From assembly GCA_027576995.1 (NCBI GenBank), contig JANBQC010000052.1:31450-76283 (forward strand): a DNA stretch of 44,834 nt. The letters are read 5' to 3'. Numbering within the stretch: position 1 is the stretch's first letter; the number at the start of each line of letters is the position of its first letter. Of this stretch, positions 12,301 to 22,480 are shown one piece after another. The position numbers and the translations under genes are program-made. Under the pieces are notes generated by a model that searched no databases, was not told the DNA's origin, and saw only the letters and a list, made by a program, of their open reading frames with translations. The DNA is from Dimargaris cristalligena. Its lineage: Eukaryota; Kickxellomycota; Dimargaritomycetes; Dimargaritales; Dimargaritaceae.

Positions 12301-15300
12301 AGGTGGTTAAAAACCCTTGACTATTGGATGAGGCGGTAGGGCTGTGATACACGCGCATGGAGGGCATGGCAGCCAGGGGTACAACCTTCCATCGCTCGGC
12401 ATGGACGCTTTGGCAGTTTAGGCAAGTGAGCATGTCAGACCGCTTGCTCCGCCCCCGGCTTCCCGTACCGGTGTTTAAGTACACGTCATCCTCCTGATCG
12501 ATATCCATGTTCGACGAATTAGGGCTACCAGGGTCGCTATCTGCGACCGGGGGTTCCCGAGTGTCAATGATCCAGCCCTCGTCCCGGAGATTAGATACGG
12601 TAGCCTCGGGATCGCAGATGCCGGACCATTTGGACCGGCTGTTCAATAGATCGGAACTTGCTTGCGACTGGTCGGCGGAGCTACCCTGCTCTGTGGGATT
12701 GGCTTTCCCATGGGCCGCAAGACTCCCTTTTCCTTTGGCGGAATCGACCGATAGGCCAGTCACTGATTTTTCACCTTGACTCCAGGCGGCACCCTTCCAC
12801 GAGGGCTTGAAATTATCAGCCACGTAGCGGTCGTAAGCCTGACGGCCGGCCTTTGACCCTTTCCAGGTGTAGAAATGGCGAACCATTTGGGGGCGGGTTT
12901 TGTTTGTCAACCCGACCGCCTCGTGAAGCGCCGGCATATCGGCCCCGGTTTTTGCCAACTGGGATTCAAAATCGGCCTGCTCTTTGGCCGACCATTGGGC
13001 AACGCCAAAGTCGGGCAGGGCCCGGTAGTGGGCCGTAAAAAATTTGAGAGCCTTCTGAGGATTGTAGTTATTGGTTCGGAGGGCACTCAGGGCCCGATCC
13101 ATAACCTCCAAGGAGGCCCGCAATTCCGAGGGGGATACCCGCCGACAATTTTCTATATACTGGTCCAAATCAGCATCGGCCAGATCGGCCGGCTGGTCAA
13201 AGAAAATATGGCTATCCAGGTCCAGCTCGTCCCGGTGGCGTTCGATGGGGGGATCCGATCCACTCCGAGCCGCTTCACTCAAGTCATCCGTTGGGGGGTT
13301 TTTACGAGACCAGCGGCGGGAACGACGGCCATTAACGGCGGTCGACTCGGTGGGGGGATCATCGACGCTGGAACTTTGGGTCCTATCTGAAATGGCGGGC
13401 TGATCCGGTTCGATAGAGGGTGGTTGGGAGTCGGCGGGCAGATCGATGGATACGGCCGGGCCGTGACCAACCATATGGGTTGGCACATTAGCCTGGTACT
13501 TGACCCCTAAGCGACTGGCCGCCCGAGGGTAAATGCGGTCGTCATAGTCGATGACGTCATTGATGTTGGAGTAAATGCCCAGATATCGGAAGGGCCAGCC
13601 GCTAGAGGCCGCGGGTGGCGGCGGGGGAGGCAATTTCTCGACACTTAGCCCAAACCCGGGTATGGAGTCAGCGGACGGTTTGGGTGGCAGCATACCCCCC
13701 ACTGGGGACGGGGGTACGGTGGCAGAGGTGGCTGAAGTCGGCCTCACGGTTGAGGAGGTGGAACGGATCTGCTGGGAGGATGAGCGGCCCATATCCGTAC
13801 CAACCGGTTTGGGAGCAGGCTGGGACCGCGTCCGTAACCGTGGGTTATCACCTTGGTTACCCATGCGCTGCTGGGCCATTTGTTTGAGACATGATACGCA
13901 CTGCCACACGTAGCCTTTGCCGGGCTTGGTGGCGAGCGGTGGATCTAGGCAACCCATATGGTAGTAGTAGCCACACATTTCACAGCGCATTGATTCATTA
14001 GGAGGACACCATTGGGTGCAAACTTTGCAGGACCGGTGGCTGTCGGTCAGTTCGGACGTTTTGGTGGGCTCAACGATGATGTACCGGTAGCGGTCTCGTA
14101 GAGCCTGGGCAATATTGTCGGGTACGTTCAAGACCTTCTCGCAGGGGACTACATCATAATTACGTCCGACAAAGCGATCGAAAAGTTGGGTGAAGTAGAA
14201 GTGATCGGGAAGCGAGGTGTATACCGCCAGGGCCTCTTCCCGGCTTAGGGTGCCTAGATCACTCCGGAGTGGGGCGGGAGGGCCTGCAATCGAATGGCCA
14301 TTCGCCGCCAACATTTCACTGCGTGAGGGTCGTCCGGACTGCCGGCGTTTCAGGGGTGGTGGGGCCTGAGTAGGCGACAGAAGGCTGGCGGGCCGGGTGT
14401 CAAAGGTGGCACGTTTTTGCCAGGAGTGTTGATAACACTGTAGCACCTCTAGAATATGATAAGCGTGGGTCACAACGCACTTGCCCCGAATGGTGGATAC
14501 CGGGTTTACGTCACTGTGCATGGTGGCGACTACGAGTCGGGGGTCTTGACTCCGGGAACGGCCATCGGAGACCTCGCTGGGGCGCTGATACCAGGCAATG
14601 GCCACGAAGAGATTAGAGGGGGAGCGGGAATCGACCTCGGCCTTGGAGGCATTCAGGGAAGTAGAGGAGCCAGCAGTACTGGTCCGCCGGCTAGAGGCCC
14701 GACGAATGTGGCTAGTGGGAATGGTGGGGGACGAGTCGGACTCGTCCTGGGTGGGTTGGAGGAACTCCATGACCCGGCCGATGTAGAACGATTCATAGTT
14801 AGACTCGGCCGCGAGGTAAACATGGTCTATTCACGGGGTGGGCGATCGTTGACGAACGGAAGGGTGGCGATATCATACAGTAGCAGTGATAGTGGTAGAA
14901 CGAGGGATATATAAAGGCGGTCTGGGTTAGTGGCATACACTCGCAACGGTTAGGGGCGCTGAATTGGGGATAGGGGGCCGCCGCAACCACCCGCGGTTCT
15001 AGTAAGGCTCGGCGTTTCCATATGCTAGGTGGAGTATGTATGCCCTTTTGAATGGACGCAGTTTTCTTCCAGTCGAACCAACCAGCTACTTGGGACTTCT
15101 ACCTGTGTGGGTAGGAATGACGTGGCGTCGCAATGCAACCTGAAGGACCTTTGCTTAATCACCAAGGGGGAGAGGGAGAGACAAGGGGATCCCCCCCTCC
15201 GCGACCATGCACTGGAGGCTTTTAAAAAGGCAGAGCCGTCCTCCCCCAGTAGGACCCCAGCTCCTTCACCCCTCTTCCCAAATAGTGGCTGGCATAATAA

Positions 15301-15553
15301 TAAGCAGGGAGGGGGAGCAAGGGAAAACAAGGGAAGGAAGCTCGACGACACCAGGCGGCTACGGACCAGTAGAAGACCAATGGGCGCCTCGAATTCCTGC
15401 GAGGACGAGGGTTCCACGCGGTTCTGTAGACGAGGCCGAAAGAAGTTCGCGTAGGGATAACTTACCATTTACCTGGATCTTGACGCCATTCTGCAAATAG
15501 ATGTGGTTCTTGGCGTAGGACGTGAACGATCTATGACCAGATGTGGTAGCCAT
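9347..15553 (-). CDS. SNT2: Snt2-like chromatin regulator (BAH, PHD, ELM2/SANT, GATA-like finger, extended PHD)
   Basis: Exons 15553-15466 and 14826-9347 encode about 1855 residues. The 639-bp intron (donor GTAAGT, acceptor ATAG) restores the BAH domain by joining ...KIQVN to (D)HVYLAAESNYESFYIGRV across a split Asp codon. Domains: BAH about 15-280; PHD1 about 296-344; ELM2-like from about 440 and SANT about 638-690 (WSAKEQADFE, HFYTWKGSK); GATA-like finger halves near 831 (CLNC) and 958 (CDVCGYYWLKY); PHD2 about 1176-1242; extended PHD about 1253-1440. A further CxxC pair near 1700 and another at the C-terminus could form one more finger. In yeast, Snt2 works with Ecm5 and Rpd3 histone deacetylase and reads histone tails. 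The conserved domain order makes orthology likely. Long low-complexity insertions make it larger than the yeast protein. Confidence 0.9.
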
Positions 15554-17465
15554 ACTCCGCACGGTAATAACGAGGGGGGAGATAAAGGCGGGAAGAGACG
15601 CTGTTGGATAGGACAGTCCGAACACTGTAATATTTGGTGGTTGAGAAAAAAATCCAGGGCACGGAACCTAGGGGGGTTGGCTAGAAAGAGAAGAATAATA
15701 AAAGAGCCAAAGCAAAGAGGAAAGGTAAACACGAACGAATAAATGAAAGTGATACAGCAAAAGAGAAAACAAGGGTTCCTTTCTTAATAATATAAGGGGC
15801 GAAAGAAAGAGTAAGGAAAGAGAGGGAGAGAGCACCTTTGAGGAAATATATTATTATCACACACCAAGCAGAAGAAAGAGATTACGGTGTTGTGATTTAT
15901 AATAGAATACTGGTAAAGAGGCTATATATAATAACTATGGAACCGGCGTGTGGTTAATATGGCGCAATGTTGGAGATTAGAGATAAGCGTAGCGACACCG
16001 GCTGCTGCAGTTCGCTACTACTACAACTTGGCAGTCGCTGGCCAAAGGGGATTGCCCCTTCTCCGTTCCTTCGATACTTCTTCCATCTTCGGCGGGATGC
16101 TTCGTTCCATCCGCACCGATATCTGGTTGGCTCAGTTCATGCCGAACCATCTTGGCGATACACGCCCTTCTTCTCTTCTGACACTCGACCAGGTAGGGAG
16201 GCTTACGTGGGGTTTAATCAAAGGCCCCTAATAGTTCACCCGACAACTACTTGGGGGGCTTAAAGAGCTGTGCAGCATAGTTAAGATTATATATCACCCC
16301 AATGCAACTCCCCTATTTACCTTTCGAAGGCCCCAGACCAAAGAAGCGAGTCGCTATAGTAACCGTAGGCAAATAGAGTAGGAAGCCCCACTAGCTCGAG
16401 ACCGTCGCGTGGGTGACGCTGGAGTAACCATAGTGGATAACGGTCAGAACAGAGTCTTGCTATTGCACCGGTGCTCAAACGAAGCGGAAAGAGGCCAAAC
16501 CGCAGCCGTAATCCTTTTATGTATAAGGGTAGTAGTAGTGGGGCTCTTCCCCATTACGGTTATATATATATATATAACACCTTATACCAGCATCAGGGTG
16601 GGGGATATCATTGATTACAACCCCCGGTAGAGTAGTATACCCCTACTTATCCATACAAACCAGATTAGACGGGCACCTGCGAGCAGGGTTTACGGCGAGT
16701 AACGCACGACCCCAAGGCAACCATAATGTATGTGTGATATTGACCCCCAACCCAACCCCATCCTTATCCACATCATTTGGCAATAATCCAACCCTTTCCC
16801 TCCCAACCCACCGCACGATGGGCCTAAAGGAAACGCGGCCACGGGACTGGGCGCTATTGATCACGCCTGAGCCAGATGCGTATTGTCTCTCCCATTCATC
16901 CTTGCTTTTCCTCATTCATCTGATCGGCTGGATGGGTCGGTAATGAGAGTATATGTTAGACTAACACTGGCTTATATATATATATTTAACAATCAGGCTG
17001 CTTGGAGGGGTTTTGCTTGCGTAGGTAAAATCTCACTACAAAACAGACGGGCAAACTAACAGACTAACAAACGGCAAGAGAGACCAACATGCATCCCGAG
17101 ATTGTACTAGGACCATGGCCCTCCCTCGATTACATTGGGTGCCCTGGTTACGCAGCTCCAATGCCATCCAATGTGTCCGGACGAGAGCGCCTGCGAGCAC
17201 CCCCCTAAATTGGCCAAAACCACCCGAGATCTATTCTTCGCAGGCTACTACCAGCCGCCGAGGGTGCCACTCTCGCTGGTTACAGTGTTCTACAAAAGCT
17301 GCAACGTGGCGGCTCTTTGGTGACTGGGGTTCTCTATTTATGTAAAAGCACCCTTGCCCAATATAGAAATGTGGATTGACATTAATGTATCTGGAGTCCA
17401 CCGGGCACCCCCAGTTTTGTTGGATAATGTATGTTTAATTAATTATAGTAAGTACGGCTGTGTTT

Positions 17466-17570
17466 GGGGGGGGGGGGGTTGCTAATCACCTACCCCATCC
17501 CCCTCTTCCTCCTCCTCCTACTATACTACTACTACCACTACTACCACTGCTACCACTACTGCCACTACTT
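17466..17570. repeat. G13 homopolymer followed by a C/T-rich then CTA/CTACCA microsatellite
   Basis: Thirteen G residues at 17466-17478 are followed by a pyrimidine-rich stretch and an imperfect CTA/CTACCA array from about 17515 to 17570. The strand asymmetry (G-run beside a long pyrimidine tract) could favour unusual DNA structure. No coding frame is evident. Confidence 0.8.
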
Positions 17571-18393
17571 GCGACGGCTTCCCCGCACGGGCAATCATCA
17601 TCCCCGCACATCCGTGTATTTGGGGTATATTTGGGGTCGCTAACTTACCGCAGTATATCACATCCTCCTTTTTCACATACACCTCTAAAATTTTATTATT
17701 TAATTTACTAATGTTTTATTTAATCCAAAATCAAAAGGGGGGTTTGGCAGGGACTGCCTTGGTGGTGGTGGGGGATAGGGAGTTAGGCCTAATCGGGATG
17801 GAGACCACAGCCGCTTGGTAACACCAAAGGAAGCTTCCAATAGAACACCTACCTCTGTACAGGAACGCCCAGCGGGGTATTTTTTCAAGCGGACTCTCTC
17901 TCCCGCGGGTGTAACGTTTAACCGTGAATCGCCTAGGCATTGGCTAGCTGGATTCGGTCCTATGAAGATGGAGTGGAAAGCGTACCATATATATGGATAA
18001 AGTTCAGCTCGGCTGTATAGGGTTTTAACGGATATGTGTATGGGAAAATCGGTGGGATATGTATTTTCACCTAGTAGTATTTGCCTTATCAAATGGACTT
18101 TTCGTTATACAACCTGGCTGAACTACCCCCACATTCTCAGTATAAAAAACGGACGCTCCCTCATTGGTGGTGCTGAAACTCCCTCTCCATTTTTATCTCT
18201 CTTTTCCGCAGTGCCACATGTTAAATGCGAAATAAAGTGCGCGATATTAGGGGAGTGGTTAACTAGGATAGACTATAGGGAGGGGAGGGTAATTCAGTGA
18301 AGTTTGTGAGCCCACGGCTGACTGGTGGTGGCGGGAGTACAGGCTCGACTTAAACGAAACGGGGGGAGACAAAACAGCGAGACCACCTGGCAA

Positions 18394-18426
18394 TAGTATA
18401 GTATACTTCATTAATATACTATACTA
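18394..18426. repeat. perfect inverted repeat, 12-bp arms, 9-nt loop
   Basis: Left arm TAGTATAGTATA (18394-18405), loop 18406-18414, right arm TATACTATACTA (18415-18426). The match is exact. It lies 400 bp upstream of the orphan gene; function unknown. Confidence 0.85.
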
Positions 18427-18754
18427 TACCGTTCAATCGCTCCATTTCCAAAAACATAGTAGTAACCCCCAAGCTTAGTTTGGGGGGGGGCTTAGCCAAG
18501 TTCTTGGGTCAGCCAATTAGTATAGTTAGTTCCCTCTCTAAAAAGGACGCATGTGGTGATAATGGCCATGGCCCGGCTGCCTTTCGTAATCTTATAAAAG
18601 AAACAGGAGGTGATGCCCACTGGAAAACGGTACCTTGCTTTCTTAACTCCCTTGGCAAATCCCGTCTATTAGCCCCGTTTCCGTTTACCTATCCTCTAAA
18701 GTACGCGCCCACCTCCTCCCCAGCTTTTCGAATTGTTCCTCGCGCTTTTTGTTA

Positions 18755-18797
18755 CACTTCACTCCACTTCACTCCACTCCACTCCACTCCACTCCGC
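18755..18797. repeat. ACTCC/ACTTC pentanucleotide repeat
   Basis: About eight ACTCC or ACTTC units end 35 bp before the proposed ATG of the orphan gene, so the repeat would sit in its promoter or 5' leader, or in an upstream intron. Confidence 0.8.
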
Positions 18798-18831
18798 TTC
18801 CCGCCCCAACCACCCAACTCGTTAGTCAACT

Positions 18832-20148
18832 ATGCGGTCCTATAACCTTATATCAGTGTGTGGTATGCTATTGTATATTCAACAGGGTGAACGAGTGCTG
18901 GCCGCCCCCAGCAGCTTAATCGGAACACCCCCCAGTTTATCATTCGATGCATTCGAGCCCGCGCCAGTCGACGGTGCCTATGTCCGTGCTGAATCGATAC
19001 ACTCCATTTCCTCCAAGGTATGCCTTGGGTGCATTAAATTGTCCCTTATTATAAACTCTACCCCATCCCCATCGGCGCGGAGATATATATATATCATCTA
19101 ATTTATTTATTTTGACACTTGCCGGAGTACTAACCGTCGTGATATCATTATTACATTATACTCCCTCCCAATGGAGGGCCAACAACTCTGTTGTATCTAT
19201 CCCTCTACTTTCCTAACCCCCCCCTCCTCCTCCCGATAGGACGATACCGAATATAACCCAACGGGCCGTGGTAACCCCACCCTAGATAGCGCCGACCCAG
19301 AGTACTTGGAGCCCTATGCATCGCAATACAAGGGTCTTCTCGGCGGATATGTTTTATACTCCAGCGACCAGAAAATTGGATCGATAACTCAGGCTAACCC
19401 TGAAATCCCCGCAACCCATCTCTTAGTGGAGTTGGCTACCGATCCCCAGGCCAGTATCGAATATCTGTACAAACCCTGGGCCGCTCAGTTCAATCCCCCC
19501 TCTTCTCTGCCGTCCACCGAATTTTACCAGCAATACCCCTCCTCCTCCTTGTCCGCCCGCGACATCACCATTTGGCAGCGAATGCTGATTGACCAATATC
19601 TCATCCTAGTCTCCCAGAGCGACGCCGTGGCCCCTACCCTGGCCGCCCTACGCCCTTTGGTCGTAACATCCATTCAATATTGGTTGGCCGCCTTGAAACT
19701 CGTGTACGCTGAACAGGAACTCGAGTACGCTAACAATTCCCGCGCTTCGTTGTACAATCGACCCCAATTTACCCCCCTGTCAGCCGAGAAGGAGGAAAAG
19801 GCCCTCCAAGCTGTGGCGCCGGAGAATATTTATGAGGCCATAGATGCTAGTCGGTCGGAAGCGGAAGCCCACTTGTGTATGTATAGCACTTACTGGTCGG
19901 AGGATATTGCCACTGATAACCTCCAACAAACCATTTCAAAGGAGGTATTTGAAAACCTTTGCGATATTACTGCTATGGAGGATTCCACGGTGGTCAAACT
20001 GTTCCAAGCCGCCAAGGCCCAGCAGCAGCCCTCACTGCAGGCTTACATCTCCCAGAACTATCCCCAGGCCGCTGCTACTTTGGCCTCTAAGGGGCAATTC
20101 CTTGACATTATTATCTACCACTATTCGATAGCCCAGATGAATCAATAG
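18832..20148 (+). CDS. protein of unknown family, possibly secreted (364 aa)
   Basis: Exons 18832-19017 and 19240-20148 are joined by a 222-bp intron (donor GTATGC, acceptor ATAG, CTAAC upstream) in phase 0, giving 364 residues. The second exon is one clean 302-codon frame with coding-like composition. I recognise no domain. The first 24 residues (MRSYNLISVCGMLLYIQQGE) have a short hydrophobic core followed by VLA-APS, which resembles a signal peptide, though the polar QQGER after the core is unusual. The rest is rich in Ala, Ser, Gln and Tyr and looks helical at the C-terminal half. Two cysteines occur late in the protein. An in-frame acceptor-like CAG before GGTGAACG (about 18886) means that the true first exon may lie further upstream, in which case the signal peptide reading would be wrong. 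Confidence 0.65.
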
Positions 20149-20637
20149 AATACCCAGGTAAATGGTTTATTTATTGGTCGACTACAGGAATAGACTATAG
20201 AATATCCCCTTGGAATTAACATTTTCGTATAGATAAAAATAAAATAATAGAGAGAGAGAGGGTGGGCGGTTCAGTCAATATGACCGAAATGCCATGGAAT
20301 TGGAGGGTTAGGAAATAGATTCGAAGATATATGTAAACTCACCCAAAAAAAAGTACACCAAGGAGTGCGTGCGCGAGTGAAGGCAATGCAACACGGGATA
20401 CTTTGGTTCGAAACAGCCACCAATGTTTGTAATAACGAAGGAAAGTGGAAATCAAATTACAATAAAATTACACAATTCAACTCAAATAAGAAATTATAAC
20501 GATGATGGGAATGAAAGTCAGGTCAAACCCGAATCAAACAATCAGCGAAGTTCCTACCCCCACGCTGTGTAGTCTTTACCCCCCGGTCATCAAAGCAGGA
20601 TGGCTATGGTGGGGGAAGTCAACTCCACTTCCTTAAT
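20149..20637. other. 489-bp convergent spacer
   Basis: AT-rich 3' flanks of two converging genes. It contains an AG microsatellite (about 20249-20262) and several AATAAA/AATAAAA stretches that could serve as polyadenylation signals. No gene is visible. Confidence 0.6.
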
Positions 20638-22480
20638 TTAGTGTTGGGTGATATTGAGTGGCTGATCAGCTGAGGGGTAGCTGCCCCCCTGGGAACTCTC
20701 CAGTAGTTTCTTGAGCTTCTTGTATTCGCTACACTTGGCCCGAAGCGCCATATCCCGGCAGAGTTCATCCAGTTCTGAATCGGGCAACCGGGCGGCGGAT
20801 TTGCACATGCTATCGGATGAGTCTAGGACAACAGGAGGTTTACGGGGCTGCTTGTTGGGGCACGGGTTGGATATGGGCGAGTGACTCGACTCAGGGGACA
20901 GCGACGATGAGGGGTACCGATCGTAGGATGGGCTGCTGTGGTGGGGGGATACCGTGGTAGTGGCTGATAAGGAGGAAGTGGGATTAGGTGGGGACTTGGA
21001 CAGGGCCAGGGTGGAGGCCGCCTCGACCGAGGAGAGGTTGGTTGGAGTATTGAGCCAGCTGTAAAAGTCGGTGTTATTGAGGTGGTCGGCTGAAAAGGGC
21101 GGTGATAGGTAAAGCTGCCCGGCGAAGGAACCTAGTAGATCGGAGCCCGAGGTACCCCCCACTAGCTGGGAGGATTTGGATAGGTCATTCTGTGGTGAAG
21201 ACCCCGAGGTGGAGGTTGGGGGGATAGGGCCCATGGTCTGTATAGTGGGTGCCATGTAGGTATGATTAGTTACACTGTTGGGGTCGAATGCCTGACTGGG
21301 CAACAAAAGTACGGAAGAGAAATCGTAAACGTCGGCAAAGGGTAGGGTGGCCAAGGGATTGCTACTGAGGTGGCTGTAAAAGTCGGCCTCAGTCTGGGGG
21401 GATATGGGGGTAGTTAAGCCGGCGATTGGGGCGCTCGTAAGGGCGGCGCTGGACAAGGCCCCCTTGGACGCCGCTGGGGCCAAGCTGGTACCCGATACAG
21501 TCGATACCGCGGCATTAGTCGGCGTAGAATGGCTTTCGCTCCCTGGGGAGTCGGCAAAGAAGGCGCCGGTCTCGGATACACCGTTAGGGTCATGGTATTC
21601 GTTGAAGAAGGCGTTCGACAGGCCAAATTCGTTAAGATCAGCAAAGGGGTTGAGGGGAGCCGAGGCAGCCAGAAGGGCGTTGGTCGAGGTAGTCGAGCTG
21701 AGGAGTCCATCGGTGCCCAGCAGGGCGGCGGATAGGAAGGGGTTGGTATTCTGACCGGTTTCAGTCAAGGAAGTAGTCAATGAATTGCCGGTCACGGCGC
21801 TAATGGGCATATCAAAAGTGAAGGAACCGTTCTTAAGGGCGCTATTTTCGGATCGAAGCACCTCGACCATAGCCGCCAACTGGGCATTTTCCTCTTCTGT
21901 GCTCTGTTGCTTGTCCTCAAGCTCCTTGACTCGATCCTCTAGGATCTCCACGTACTTTTGCTTGCGCTCTCTGAAAGCACGCTGGGCCGCCCGGTTCTGA
22001 GCCGTACGTTTCTGTATCGCAGGTGCAAGGATGAAAGGATAGTATAAAGTATGGGAAGGCGGAGGAGGAAGAGAGGGTTAGTTAGAATGCAATATGTGTA
22101 AGTATATGAAAGAAGGGGTATGTAATTAACAGGCGGGCGACCTCCGGGTAGGTGAATAATTTATATTTGAAGCAGCCACAGTTCGTAGCAAAAAAAAAAT
22201 AGTATCGCTACTAGAGGGGGTCAGGCTAGATAATACTAATAGTAGTAGTACTTACAGAGGCAGCCTCGGTGGTAAGAAGCTTGCGGCCGGGTTTCTTGGA
22301 AAAGCCTTTATCGTCTACTTCGTCAATGAGGGACTCCGAGCTCTGGGAGTGAACAGCTGGGGTGTTAACGCTGTGGTTAATCTTACTCGGGGGTTCCTTG
22401 AGGGCCAGCTCGGCGCGTTGGGGCTTACGCTTACTGTCCTGGTCGGCTAAGAGGTCGGGCTGAGTGTGTACGGCAGACAT
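20638..22480 (-). CDS. Yap1/Pap1-like bZIP transcription factor with C-terminal cysteine-rich domain
   Basis: Exons 22480-22256 and 22011-20638 (244-bp intron, GTAAGT...ACAG, phase 0) encode 532 residues. The intron splits the protein just before the DNA-binding region: KKPGRKLLTTEAAS joins KRTAQNRAAQRAFRERK, the fungal AP-1 basic region (NxxAQxxFR, about 76-92). A leucine zipper follows (EILEDRVKELEDKQ...). The middle is Ser/Thr/Pro-rich. Near the C-terminus, C478, C493 and C502 lie in a segment (DELCRDMALRAKCSEYKKL) resembling the Yap1/Pap1 redox domain, which contains the Crm1 export signal; C459 lies just before it. In that family, oxidation masks the export signal so the factor stays nuclear and induces antioxidant genes. 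No cysteine occurs N-terminal of C459, so the usual partner cysteines of the N-terminal redox domain appear absent. Confidence 0.9.

Larger units (their letters stand above)
15554..18831. other. 3.3 kb spacer with possible gene remnants
   Basis: No complete gene recognised. Two GC-richer stretches stand out. At 15959-16192 a plus frame opens with ATG (MAQCWRLEISVATPAAAVRY) and reaches a donor-like CAG|GTAGGG at 16193. At 17089-17350 an ATG in good context starts a 39-codon frame, while an overlapping frame stays open further. Neither could be linked to a downstream exon or a family. The spacer also holds TA microsatellites (about 16561-16577 and 16974-16986), a G-run, a CTACCA-rich tract, a perfect 12-bp inverted repeat and an ACTCC repeat. 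Confidence 0.5.
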
